64,000 nt of DNA from Septoria linicola (taxonomy: Eukaryota; Ascomycota; Dothideomycetes; Mycosphaerellales; Mycosphaerellaceae), in contig CP099426.1 in the NCBI GenBank assembly GCA_024114885.1, positions 1,116,001 to 1,180,000 of the forward strand. Reading direction: 5' to 3'. Under the pieces are notes generated by a model, which was not told the DNA's origin, searched no databases, and saw only the letters and a program-made list of their open reading frames with translations. Of the stretch, positions 28,580 to 38,612 are shown piece by piece; position 1 is the stretch's first letter, and each line of letters opens with the position of its first letter. Both the position numbers and the translations under genes were made by a program.

Positions 28580-29629
28580 ATGACGGAAATGGCGCCTCCA
28601 GCCACTCGCACCAGCTTTAAACGAGGTGCGTCCGACGACGAAGACGACAATTCTCAGAGTTCGTCAAAGCGAGCCAAGCCAAGCAACAGGCCATCGATAG
28701 CGGGAAGTCGATCTCAGGGATCACAAGGCTCACAGGACAAGTCAAGTGCTCCACCACAACGGAAGCCTTTCAAACCAGATGGACGACCCATACCTTACAT
28801 TGAGCCAAGACCAAATGGGTCCTGGCGGATGATCACAGGCGAGCAACTGGCATACACTCCGGAAGAACTACCAACGGTCGCCCCGCTCAGCGCATACAAG
28901 AATGAAATTCGCGAAAGGGAACGACTCGAACGCGAAAAACGAGAAGAAGAACAACGCGAAAAGCAAACACTACTAACCCAATCATTCGGGCAAACGACCG
29001 ATTCTGGCAGAAGACGAGCAAGTCCGCCGCCATCCAAGAAAGGCTCCAGAATGACAACCAACCCATCAACTTCCACCTCCGCCAAGCCAAGCTCATCTTC
29101 ATCACCACCCCTCAAAATCACCGAAACCATAGGCGACATATTCTCCGCTCCCCCAAACTCCATCCTCATCCACGCCTGCAACACAGAAGGAACCTGGGGC
29201 GCCGGCATAGCCAAAGCCTTCCACTCCCACTACCCTTCCGCCTTCGAATCCTACAAAACCCACTGCCAACTCAACGGCGGCGAACTCATCGGCAAAGCCC
29301 TCCTCATCCCACCGCAAGACGACGAGAAGCATTTCATCGGATGTCTCTTCACTTCCATCGCCAAAGGCGCGAGGAAGGATTCCCCCGATAGGATCTTGCG
29401 CGCCACGGGACCGGCTATGAGGGATTTAATGAGGCAGGTCCGGAGCTGGAATGTCAATGGGACGAAGGATGGGAAGGGGAAGAAAGTAGGTGAAGTCAGA
29501 ATGTGTAAGATTAATTCTGGGCTGTTCAATGTCAAGTGGGAGAAGACGAGGGAGGCTTTGCAGGGGATACCTGGGGATAGTGATGGGATTAGGGAGATCA
29601 AAGTAGTCTCGAGGAGTGAGGAAGATTGA
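28580..29629 (+). CDS. POA1: Macrodomain protein, POA1-like ADP-ribose 1''-phosphate phosphatase
   Basis: The C-terminal half is a macrodomain like yeast Poa1p, which removes the phosphate from ADP-ribose 1''-phosphate, a by-product of tRNA splicing. Visible motifs are ITETIGDIFSAPPNSILIHACN and TEGTWGAGIAKAFHSHYPSA (residues about 180-220), the ADP-ribose-binding loop, then GELIGKALLIPPQDDEKHFIGCLFTS. The single exon encodes 349 residues, roughly twice the yeast protein: the N-terminal 175 residues are disordered (Ser/Lys/Arg-rich) with a conserved-looking island KPDGRPIPYIEPRPNGSWRM followed by a Glu/Arg coiled coil. A role in tRNA-splicing clean-up fits the SEN54 gene 10 kb away, but that link is inference. 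Confidence 0.85.
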   Translation: MTEMAPPATRTSFKRGASDDEDDNSQSSSKRAKPSNRPSIAGSRSQGSQGSQDKSSAPPQRKPFKPDGRPIPYIEPRPNGSWRMITGEQLAYTPEELPTVAPLSAYKNEIRERERLEREKREEEQREKQTLLTQSFGQTTDSGRRRASPPPSKKGSRMTTNPSTSTSAKPSSSSSPPLKITETIGDIFSAPPNSILIHACNTEGTWGAGIAKAFHSHYPSAFESYKTHCQLNGGELIGKALLIPPQDDEKHFIGCLFTSIAKGARKDSPDRILRATGPAMRDLMRQVRSWNVNGTKDGKGKKVGEVRMCKINSGLFNVKWEKTREALQGIPGDSDGIREIKVVSRSEED

Positions 29630-30095
29630 AGTGAAAGGCTTCAGTTGTGGGTCCTCCTTTGAGTGACACGGGAAGGTGAGGTTGTGCGAAAGGTATGTTC
29701 ACCTGGAGTTCTTTGCGGCGGGTCTGGCGCTACGGCAACCAAGCTGGGTGATGTCTGTTATGAGGAATGAGCCATGAAGGCAAGGCGGCAATCTGTGATT
29801 CACCAACACTTTCGTCTTCACGCGAAAGGAGAGCGTCAAGCTCTTCTCGATTCTGGGTTTCAGGAGGCAAAACAGTACTGCTGCGTAGGCGGGCAGGTGG
29901 CGAGGATAGGGAAATGTTCTCGCGCCATGACTTCCAATAATTTTTCACAAAAAACGACCAATTGTTTCTCTCTTAGCTTCTCGCTACCGCGCATGTTCAG
30001 CAGTAGTCAGTTAGTGAGGTTCTTCTTCTTCTTCTTCTTTTCTCCAACCATAGTCCATTCGCACTGAGACCGCCCGTCTGTGCCAAGGTGTGGCC
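29630..30095. other. Convergent 3' region with a short TTC repeat
   Basis: 3' UTRs of the macrodomain gene and PAT1. A (TTC)n run with T tract lies near 30022-30045. Nothing else seen. Confidence 0.45.
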
Positions 30096-32609
30096 TCACC
30101 CGAGCAATTCAACATCCAACCCAATAGCTCTCATGAACAAATTGACATCAGCCAACCTCTTCAAACTCATCTCCTCAGGCAATGTCTTCGACACACCCAC
30201 AGTCTCCATGACACGCTCCTTGACGCCCAACACCAGCCTCTGCTGCTGATCAGGACTAGCACCAACACCCATCGCAGCCAAGAACTGCCAAACATGAACA
30301 TCCTCGGACGCCGAGACCGGTCCATCGGTTGGGAAAATGTACGGCAGCACTGGCTCCAGCGTATCGAAGAGGCGATCATACAAGTCTGCGAATTGCTGGA
30401 AATCGGAAGCCGGAGCAGATTGCTTGAGGAGTTCGGCGCGGGAGATGAGCATGGTGAGCATGCTGACGCCGATTTTGGTGCGGACGATGGCTTGAATTTG
30501 TGTGCGTTCTAGGACGAGGCCGAGGAGGCCGATGATGATATTGAGGGGTGCCTCGTTCACGTAGCTGAATAGTGGTGGGATGACGGCTTGTGTGAAGAGG
30601 TTGACTTCTTCCTTGACACGCGCTGGAATGGGCGAGTTGTCTGCTGGTGGGTAGGCGTCGCGGATGACGTCTAGGATGTCGAGGTGAATGACCACGAGTG
30701 TCAGCATGGTGAGGCGCTGCTGGTCATCGAGATGTCTGAATGTGCGAGGAATGGCCTTCTTGCCTTTGCTGTGCGAAATGAGTTGGATGAATGGGTGTGG
30801 CGAGCTTGAGCTGCAGATTGAAATTAGCGATATCCCATGCCTGCACAAAATATTCACTTACTTGGGATTGATCTCGACCATGATCCGAAGAGCGCTCCAC
30901 AGCTGTTCATTGAGCTCCTGCATCGCACTTCTCCATCTCATGTGGCCCTCGATGACCTCGGGAGGGCTCTCTTCATTAGGCGGTGGTGGCATATCTCGCT
31001 CGTGATCCTCAAGTCTCATGAGTGTTGAGTACAGGTTCTCAATGTCTCGGAGAGCAGACTTGCGATCCGCTGGCTTGAGTGGATGCTGCTTTCGGATATC
31101 TGCAGAGTCAGGACGCTTGATGTTAAGAAGCGGACGTGGAGTTTTCGAGTTGCTGAATGCGATCTTGCCGAGGGACCCTTCCATGACGAGGGACTTGTTC
31201 TTTGGCCTCGACTTGGCTGCCTCAACAGCTCTAGCAACCTGCTGCTCCATGCGTTGGACATGGTTGTCGCCACCACGAGGATGGTGCCGGCTGCGACCAT
31301 AGCCATAACGACTGCCAGTTTGGAAGAGGTAGGTCTGAGCAAACTGGTTCAGAGGCTGGCCAGGACCGCTTCGTGGCGAACCACGTATCTGCGCATAGAC
31401 TTGGTAGTAGAAGTCCTCGGCGAGTTGCTCTTTGCTACCAGGATCGTTGTCGATGCCGCCAGTAGCAGTCAGCAGTTGTTGAAGCTGAATTCGGGTAATG
31501 AAGTTCTTGTCTTGTGGTGTCATAAGTCCGTTGTTCTTGCTCAGGAGAAAGATCTTGTGGTTACGCTTTGCACGTTTCGCTTCTTCAGCCATGTAGGCAT
31601 CTCGGTCCTCGGGAGTCATGTTCATCATCTGCTGAGCTTGGGTGATGGGTGGGCCATTGTACGATGGGCCACGGCCGTGCGCAGGATGCATTGGTGCACC
31701 GCGTGGCTGAACAGGTGGAGCACCCATTGGGAATCCTGGAGGAGGTGGTCCTTGTTGGAAGTGCTGCTGTGGCTGTTGACCGTGATAGTCTTGGGACTGC
31801 GGTCGTGCATGGTTAGGAGTGTGTTGCCTCTGCAGGATCTGGGGTCCTCGCTGGTTGTGGGCGGGTCCTGGTGATGGGTGAGCAGGCAGCTCTTGTGGGA
31901 TTTGCTGCTGGTGCTGGTGCTGCTGTTGTGGACGCTGAAGAATCTGCGGCACTCTTTGTTGCTCGAATTGTGGCTGCGCTTGTGTAGGGGTCGGTGCACC
32001 ACCACCTAAACCAAGCATGTTCTTCAGGCCCTGTGACTGAGACTGGAAGTCAGGCTGTGGTTGTGCAGGGGGCGTTGGTCGTGCTTGTGCCCGCATTTGT
32101 GCTTCGAGGTCCTCCAGAGTCATCATCCTCGGAGCAGGCTCTTGCTGTCTGGCGGGCTCTGCGCGCTTTGCAACCGAGCTGCCCCAGATGGAGGCATCAG
32201 CCTCCAGCTTAGGGATGTACTCGGGCTGCTTGTAGGCCTCATAGCCAGTCCGCGCAGGCTTTTGAGGGAGGCGAGGTTGCGCATACGGCTGTCTGGCCTC
32301 ATGTAGCACCTGCTCCTCCAGCAGAGTGTCACGAATGTTGGCCGTCTGACCAGCAAAATCGAAGTCTCTGCCGACGCCTTCTCTCGTCACTGGCTCGTCG
32401 CCGCCGAATGTATCATCGTTGAAGTCGTCGCCAGCTTCCTGCAGCTGCGCTCCGAGGCCGTCGTACGTCTGCTCAAAGTCCAGCATCTGCCCACCACCTC
32501 CGCCTTCGAGGCCAGCAAATGGGTCATGGCTCTCGAACATGCCGCGTGAGCCTGACTGCTGCGCGCCATGGCCCCCCGGAAGAGTCGTGTCGAAGCCGAA
32601 GAACGACAT
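30096..32609 (-). CDS. PAT1: mRNA decapping activator PAT1
   Basis: P-body protein that links deadenylated mRNA, the Lsm1-7 ring and the Dcp1/Dcp2 decapping enzyme. Exons 32609-30862 and 30810-30096 (820 aa) flank a 51-nt intron. The N-terminus MSFFGFDTTLPGGHG followed by an acidic Phe-rich segment is the Dhh1-binding type start. Residues 170-330 are Gln/Pro/His-rich and disordered. The middle has MTPEDRDAYMAEEAKRAKRNHKI, FITRIQLQQLL, DDFYYQVYAQIRG-like sequence, and RHHPRGGDNHVQRMEQQV, then GSLGKIAFSNSKTPRPLLNI. The helical C-terminal domain ends VNLFMRAIGLDVELLG. Length and order agree with the family. It is head-to-head with an orphan gene 97 bases away. Confidence 0.93.
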
Positions 32610-32706
32610 GTTGATGTTGCTGGAGCCTGTCCACTGCGGCGAATGCGGTGTTGATATCTGCAGTGGTCGCCGTCAAGTGCGGGTCGTTACAAGCGCAGAT
32701 GCGCCA

Positions 32707-33279
32707 ATGAGTGAGGATGAGAACCAATGCACGCTATGCAGCTTGAAGCAACGCCGTTGTGTCGGCTTCTACAAGAATATGGTGAGTTTTATTGTTGATA
32801 TGTGTACTGACAGCTTCACTGTCACTGACGCAGGCTACGGCAGTGGTCCCGCAATGCATGGGTCTTTTGACTTCTGTCTATGTACCGTACGCCGTGCCAC
32901 TCACTTTGTCCAGATTCCGTCTCCAACATTGGCAAGCCACTGAACAGCACTTCACTTCAATATCTGCTTGTTCTCTTGCAAATGCCATGAGGTTCTGCAT
33001 AGCATTGGATGTTGAAATCATGATCGTGGCAAAATACGCGAGAGCCTCCGTCCATTCCTGGAAGTGGTGCATGGCGAACAATTTTGCGGAACCAGAGACG
33101 TGAGTACGAGGCCCGCCAGGGGTCGGCATGTTGAATCTTACAGGACCACTCGAGCAGAGCTAACTAAGGAGCCGCGACGTGTCGACATTCGTATTCTGGC
33201 TGGCCGCAGGAAATGGCCGATAGGGAGTGCACGTCGTAGCCTTTCAGTAGTACATTATTCCACTCAACCCTGTTCTTGA
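32707..33279 (+). CDS. Putative three-exon gene of unknown function (158 aa)
   Basis: Exons 32707-32781, 32834-33099 and 33144-33279 can be joined with GTGAGT donors at both introns, a CTGAC branch site before the first acceptor, and preserved frame. The second donor explains the stop that otherwise ends exon 2. The product starts MSEDENQCTLCSLKQRRCVG (a C-x2-C plus a third Cys), has a hydrophobic middle (MGLLTSVYVPYAVPLTL) and a basic tail (KEPRRVDIRILAGRRKW). I recognise no family. Only 97 bases separate its start from that of PAT1. The splice signals are good, the protein evidence is weak; a noncoding promoter-associated transcript is the alternative. Confidence 0.35.
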
Positions 33280-33643
33280 TGTGTCGTCCATCATCCTCAC
33301 GGACCCTCCTTTTGCATCCTTCTCCATATTGTTCTTCTTCTTCTCTGTTGTTTTGCTGCAGTGCTGCTCGCGTCTGAGAGAGCCGAGTGGCCTGTAACAT
33401 CTGGTGCTTGTGAAACACAATCACCACGCATTCACCACTTCCATCACATTTCCCCTCTTACTTGCTCACCTAGTCGCTCCTTTCCTGCAGACGACCACGA
33501 GAGCGATACTTCGACGCCAACCCACCGCGATCCTCGTCTTGCAACATTGTCTGCATTGACGACAACGACCAGGCTGCCTGCATCCAGCCTCGTGTTACCC
33601 TTCGTCCACGGAGCCATCGGCGCATGCTGACACGACAATCACC
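33280..33643. other. Promoter and 5' UTR of the mannosyltransferase gene
   Basis: 364 bases rich in pyrimidines (TTCTTCTTCT runs near 33340 and many C/T stretches to the start), as common in fungal promoters and 5' UTRs. No gene seen. Confidence 0.4.
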
Positions 33644-35048
33644 ATGGCCGGCTCCACACGATATCTGCGATACATTGTCTTCGCCTTTGTCGCTCTGATT
33701 CTCATCTTCTTCATTTCCTCATCATCAACGCGAGTTCCTGGCGCAGACCACCTGCAGTCCGCCTCAGAACTGCTTAAGGCGCAAGGGATATGGAAGGACA
33801 CGGGCAAGGATTCGAAGACGCCTGTAGTAAACACGGGCAGCAAAGCTGGATCCGTCACGCAGGGAGAGAAGATTCTGCCTGTTGAGCATGCTGGAAACCC
33901 AGTGGCCATTCCGAAGCACACGGATGGCGCCAACGCCGCAGTACTCGACCACCTGAACACTTCGCCAAATCCAGCGGCAGGCACGCAAACCCATCTCTCC
34001 AACACTGCGCCAGGTCCGCGCATGAACGCTACCTTTGTCACACTCGCCCGTAATGGAGATGTGTGGGAAATCTCTCGATCCATTCGCCAGGTCGAGGACC
34101 GCTTCAACCACGCCTACAATTACGACTGGGTCTTTTTGAACGATGCTGAGTTTGACGACACCTTCAAGAAGGTTACCACCGCGTTGACTTCAGGAAGAGC
34201 AAGATACGGCAAGATTGACAAGGAACACTGGGGCTTCCCAGAGTGGATTGACCAGGACAAGGCGAAGAAGGTGCGAGAGGACATGCACGAGCGCAAGATC
34301 ATCTACGGAGACAGCATCAGCTACAGACACATGTGCAGATATGAGTCGGGCTTCTTCTTCCGCCACCCATTGATGCTCGAGTACGAGTGGTACTGGCGCG
34401 TGGAGCCCAGCATTGAGCTCTACTGCGACATTGCGTACGATCCATTCAAGTTCATGGCCGAGAAGAAGAAGAAGTATTCGTTTGTGCTTTCGCTGTACGA
34501 GTACGTCGAGACGATCCCGACTCTCTGGGACAGCGTGAAGAAGTTCATGCAACAACACCCAGAGCACATTGAGACCGACAACGCCATGGAGTGGCTCTCG
34601 GACGATGGCGGTAACACCTACAACCACTGCCATTTCTGGTCAAATTTCGAGATTGGCAACTTGAACTGGTTGCGCAGCCCGGCATACATTGACTACTTCA
34701 CTTCTCTCGATAAGGATGGCGGATTCTTCTACGAGCGATGGGGCGATGCTCCTGTGCATTCCATTGCAGCCGCCCTCATGCTCAAGAAGGAAGAGATCCA
34801 CTTCTTCAACGACATCGCCTACTACCACGTTCCGTTCACGCATTGCCCAACTTCAGAGCAGGATAGGATTGACCTCAAGTGCCACTGCAATCCAAAGGAC
34901 AACTTTGACTGGAACGGTTACTCATGTAAGTTGATTTGCGTCGCGCACTTATTGTTCAACAGCTAACAAGTCTTTCCATCCAGGCACGAAACGATGGTAC
35001 GATGTGAACAAAATGCCTTTGCCACAAGGCTACGAGAAACAGCAGTGA
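33644..35048 (+). CDS. Alpha-1,2-mannosyltransferase, GT15 (KRE2/MNT1/KTR) family
   Basis: Golgi enzyme that adds alpha-1,2-mannose from GDP-mannose to O- and N-linked glycans of cell-wall proteins. Exons 33644-34925 and 34984-35048 (448 aa). Type II topology: short cytosolic start, membrane anchor YLRYIVFAFVALILIFFIS (about 7-25), a stem to residue 125, then the catalytic domain from MNATFVTLARNGD. Family blocks: SIRQVEDRFNHAYNYDWVFL, NDAEFDDTFK, YGKIDKEHWGFPEWID, SYRHMCRYESGFFFRHPL, YEWYWRVEPSIELYCDI, TYNHCHFWSNFEIGNLNW and the NDIAYYHVPFTHCP end. The intron splits a Cys codon (YSC|TKRWYDVNKMPLPQGYE). The frame stays open for 70 codons after the TGA at 35046-35048; see the next feature. Confidence 0.93.
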
Positions 35049-35261
35049 CAGCACGGACGATACAAAGAAATCGCGGAACACTGGCTCGGTCCTCTGATTA
35101 TTGTGGGAGCCTTACTCGGATTCGTGCTGCTGATTCTGCTCTATCGACCTGCTATGAAGCTGTACGAGTACACGATGCGAAGGACTGGATGGCAGAAGGC
35201 AAGCCGATTCTCCCAAGAGCGCTTCAATGCTCAGCAGATTGTCGAGAAGGTCAAGGCCTAG
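35049..35261 (+). other. In-frame 70-codon extension after the mannosyltransferase TGA
   Basis: Directly after the TGA the same frame continues QHGRYKEIAEHWLG, then a strong membrane span (PLIIVGALLGFVLLILLY), then RPAMKLYEYTMRRTGWQKAS and a basic/amphipathic tail ending VEKVKA before TAG at 35259-35261. This looks like real protein, not 3' UTR. The stop context is TGA-C, the leakiest tetranucleotide, with CAG CAG before and CAG CAC after. A 48-nt in-frame intron (GTGAAC at 35004 to ACAG at 35051) could also remove the stop, though its donor and branch are weak. Alternatives are a recent nonsense mutation or a base error. If made, the product would have membrane anchors at both ends. Confidence 0.6.
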
Positions 35262-35845
35262 TTCTAGAACCCGACATGGGCTCAGCGCAGCCCGACCCTC
35301 TGCAGATCAGACCGGCATCTCTTTGGAGAGAAACGTGGGAGTTTTATACACGGCAGAATCTTTTTTTGGTTGTTGGCACGAATAGCACAGCGCGGGAAGA
35401 AAGCGAGATAGAGTGTGTTGATATCGTATTGAGTACGATCTCGTATCTGTATTATCATCATCGCCCTTATCACTATCATCTTGCTGCTCGTGCTCATGCT
35501 TGGACACTGCTCTTTCTTTCTCCAAGCACGCTACGCTCCTAGCGCAGGATGGACAGCAAGCTTGTCGTGCTATTCATACATGGCCATTGCGACACTAAAT
35601 GCCTTGGCTACTTCAGTGGCGCACTGGTACCATAGTCAATGATGACTTCCGCCCACAGTTCGAGCAATCCTGTCCGTTATGGTACGTAGGATCCAGATAC
35701 CGTCAGCGAGCGATTCGCTTCATCTCAGCTTTTCTATGCCACAAAGGTAAAAGAAAGTCGCATATAGTAGCCTGCCAGTCCTCAATTCGAGCAGAATCGT
35801 GATGGTGATAGTACTCGAGGGAAGACTTGAATTTGTGCTCGGCAA
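35262..35845. other. Convergent 3' region
   Basis: About 580 bases between the mannosyltransferase reading frame and the Rpr2-like gene stop. No gene seen. Confidence 0.4.
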
Positions 35846-36442
35846 TCACTTCATAAAGTCTCCTAACCCCAAGCCAAACTTTGAAGTGCTCGTGCCACCA
35901 CTGCCAGGTGCTTTGCGATTTGCGAGCATGTCTTGCAGACTGGACTTTTTGCTGCGGGTTCGTTTTTTGATTGCTCCGCCAGTGGTCGGAAGGGCAGCGG
36001 GGAGACTTGTAGTGGCAGTAGCAGAGGGTGTTGTTGTTGCTGGTCGCGGTGAAGATTTTCCGCCCTTCACTGAAGAGCATGCAGCAGGAGGTTTCTTCGC
36101 CATAGGTCTATCGGATTTTCCAGTCTTGCCTGATACTTTCGATGCAGGAACCTCGTGAGCAGTATTGCAGCTCGAGCATTCCCATCTCTGCGGGCCTGTG
36201 ATACCTGCTAGACGGTCTTGACGCGTACGCTTTGTTTTGGTCACTTTGCAGTTCCAGTCAGATATGAGTGTTGTGCTGCATGCAGGGCAGATATGGAGCT
36301 TGCTGGGCTTCTTTGTTGTGTCTTTTTCGCTGGATCGTTGGCTTTGGATGTAAGCGGACGTTGCTGGCGAGCTTACTATAAGCGCTTCGGATGCTGCTCG
36401 TAGATGAGCGGATCGCGCAGTCGCTGCTGCTGCCATTTCCAC
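35846..36442 (-). CDS. RNase P/MRP protein of the Rpr2/Snm1/Rpp21 type
   Basis: A 198-residue protein with the family's helical start (ATARSAHLRAASEALI, then SPATSAYIQSQ) and a four-cysteine zinc ribbon: CPACSTTLISDWNC and WECSSCNTAHEV (about residues 52-95). In the family these bind zinc and contact the RNA of RNase P (5' end processing of pre-tRNA) or RNase MRP. The C-terminal half is Lys/Ser/Thr/Pro-rich and ends with KKSSLQDMLANRK and GLGLGDFMK, a short tail I recall from fungal members. Whether it serves RNase P (Rpr2) or MRP (Snm1) cannot be told. It is head-to-head with DBR1 (218 bases between starts). Confidence 0.75.
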   Translation of the reverse strand: MEMAAAATARSAHLRAASEALIVSSPATSAYIQSQRSSEKDTTKKPSKLHICPACSTTLISDWNCKVTKTKRTRQDRLAGITGPQRWECSSCNTAHEVPASKVSGKTGKSDRPMAKKPPAACSSVKGGKSSPRPATTTPSATATTSLPAALPTTGGAIKKRTRSKKSSLQDMLANRKAPGSGGTSTSKFGLGLGDFMK

Positions 36443-36660
36443 TGTTACATTGTTGTGAGTGAGGAGTGAGCCTGCAGAGCGAGTTTATTGCTGACCGTCA
36501 ATCGAAATCGTGCTGCAGGAGCGGACGCTAGCGGCTGGCCGCATCAGAATTCACCTGCTCGATTCAAGCAAACCTTAAATTATATGGCAGCTGCTCTCCA
36601 CTCTGAGCAAACAGTCGTGTTCAACATTGTATCTTCAACACAAGCCACAACTCTCAAGAC
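36443..36660. promoter_or_regulatory. Bidirectional promoter region, Rpr2-like / DBR1
   Basis: 218 bases separate the divergent start codons of two RNA-processing genes; both promoters must be here. Confidence 0.55.
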
Positions 36661-38448
36661 ATGGCCGCCCAGCTACAAGAATCGAATGAAGTGCGTCTTG
36701 CGATTGAAGGATGCGGCCACGGCACATTACACGCAATATATGCGTCGATAGAAGAAGCTTGCAAACAGAAAGGCTGGCCAGGGATTGACCTGCTCATCAT
36801 CGGAGGCGATTTCCAATCAGTTAGAAATGCATTTGACCTCAACTGTGTCAGCATGCCCCCTAAGTACAGGTCAATGTGCGACTTTCACGAATACTACTCT
36901 GGCCAGCGAACTGCTCCGTACCTAACGATATTCGTGGGAGGCAACCACGAGGCTAGCAACTACTTATTCGAGCTCTATCATGGTGGATGGGTGGCTCCGA
37001 ATATCTACTACATGGGTGCTGCCAATGTGCTGCGGCTAGGACCTTTGAGAATTGCTGGACTGAGCGGGATCTGGAAGGGTTTTGATTATCGCAAGCCACA
37101 TTTCGAACGACTGCCTTACAACGAATCGGACATGAAGAGTATCTACCATGTTCGAGAACTTGACGTGCGAAAGTTACTTCAAATACGAACGCAAGTTGAC
37201 GTTGGCGTCAGTCATGATTGGCCACAGGGCGTCGAGTGGAAGGGAGATTGGAAGAAGCTCTTCCGCGTCAAGAAGTTCTTCGAGGAAGATGCGAGAAGTG
37301 GGAAGCTAGGAAGTGTTGCCGCAAAGCAAGTGCTCGATCGATTACGACCCAAATATTGGTTCAGCGCTCACTTACATTGCAAGTTTGCGGCAGTTATACA
37401 ACACGAAGATCAAGCACCATCAGGCACATCACACTCAGCGCCAGCCGGAACAAGCTCGTTCGCGGTGCCGTCACAGAACAAGGATGAAGTGGATCTCAAT
37501 GGCGAGGAAGCTACTGATGGAGACAGAAACATCCCGCCAGCGAAGAACGCAGACGAGATCGACTTGGACCTCGACGATGATGAGGCTGAATCAGAGTCGG
37601 TGCCGAATGTGTTGGCAACGCAAGCTCAGGCGATCGAGAAGTCTAGCAATGAGGACGAGATCGATCTTGACCTTGATGGCGATGAAGGAGCTGGGTTAAC
37701 TACTAATGGGTCACCTGCGCAGAAGCAGAATGGAGTCAGTGGAGAAGAATCAAGACTCGCAGCCGCTCGTGCAGCACTACCAGCTTCGTTTGCCCCTCGA
37801 AAGCAGCCTGAGCCGATGGAGCACCCAGCGGATATCACCAACACCGAGACAAACTTCCTTGCCCTCGACAAATGCCTGCCCAATCGTGACTTTCTCCAAC
37901 TCATCTCTGCGTCTTCGAAGCCTGTGCGTGACGAATCTCGTCCACTGAGATTACAGTACGATCGAGAGTGGCTGTCAATCACTCGAGCATTCGGCCGCAG
38001 CGAAGCTACACCTCTCGGAGACACGGATGCTCGGGTTCCCCCTGTAAAGTCGCAAGCAGAGTATCGCGACCTTATCGACGCGGAGCGCGCGTGGGTCGAT
38101 CAAAACATCGATGATGCTCAATTGAACATTCCCGAGAACTTTGTTATCGCTGCACCTGTCTACGATGGAGGAAAGTTTCAGGATCCAGAGTACCAGCAGG
38201 TCAAAGAGTTTCCAAACCCACAGGCTGCGGACTTTTGTCGACTTCTACAGATTCCGAATCCGCTGGAGATAAGTGATGAGGAGCTCAGTAGTCGTCTCGA
38301 AGCTGGACCACGACCGGAGACAGAGTTCCATGGAGGACGAGGTAGAGGTCGGGGTGGCTTCAGAGGAGACCGAGGCGGTCGCAGCAGAGGCCGTGGTCGT
38401 GGAGGCGGTGGAGGAGGTAGAGGTCGGTTCCGAGGGCGAGGATCGTGA
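36661..38448 (+). CDS. DBR1: RNA lariat debranching enzyme DBR1
   Basis: Metallophosphoesterase that cuts the 2'-5' bond of excised intron lariats. Intronless, 595 aa. Metal/phosphate motifs are in order: EGCGHG (about 16-21), GGDFQSVRN (48-56), GGNHEASN (93-100), SHDWPQGVEW and FSAHLHCKFAAV. The usual GGWVAPNIYYMGAANV and RIAGLSGIWKGFDYRKPHFE blocks are present. Residues 245-380 form an acidic disordered insert with repeated DEIDLDLD units. The C-terminal DBR1 domain runs from NTETNFLALDKCLPNRDFLQ to QIPNPLEISDEELSSR. The last 35 residues are an RGG/GRG-rich tail, a likely RNA-binding element. It faces the similar tail of SEN54. Confidence 0.95.
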   Translation: MAAQLQESNEVRLAIEGCGHGTLHAIYASIEEACKQKGWPGIDLLIIGGDFQSVRNAFDLNCVSMPPKYRSMCDFHEYYSGQRTAPYLTIFVGGNHEASNYLFELYHGGWVAPNIYYMGAANVLRLGPLRIAGLSGIWKGFDYRKPHFERLPYNESDMKSIYHVRELDVRKLLQIRTQVDVGVSHDWPQGVEWKGDWKKLFRVKKFFEEDARSGKLGSVAAKQVLDRLRPKYWFSAHLHCKFAAVIQHEDQAPSGTSHSAPAGTSSFAVPSQNKDEVDLNGEEATDGDRNIPPAKNADEIDLDLDDDEAESESVPNVLATQAQAIEKSSNEDEIDLDLDGDEGAGLTTNGSPAQKQNGVSGEESRLAAARAALPASFAPRKQPEPMEHPADITNTETNFLALDKCLPNRDFLQLISASSKPVRDESRPLRLQYDREWLSITRAFGRSEATPLGDTDARVPPVKSQAEYRDLIDAERAWVDQNIDDAQLNIPENFVIAAPVYDGGKFQDPEYQQVKEFPNPQAADFCRLLQIPNPLEISDEELSSRLEAGPRPETEFHGGRGRGRGGFRGDRGGRSRGRGRGGGGGGRGRFRGRGS

Positions 38449-38612
38449 GATTGCGCAATGAGCGAACCTCAAAAAGGTTCTATCCATCTTCGCCAGCGCC
38501 CAGAAAGTGAGTAGACCAGTTGCAATTTCCAGAACCTCCGATCGTCCAGGTATCGACGTTGATGATGGTAGTCTATCGCAGTGACGTAGCTAGGCCGAGA
38601 GTGGATACGATG

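Noticed and set aside
33595..34107. Minus-strand ORFs across the mannosyltransferase gene
   Set aside because: Shadows of the GT15 coding frame.
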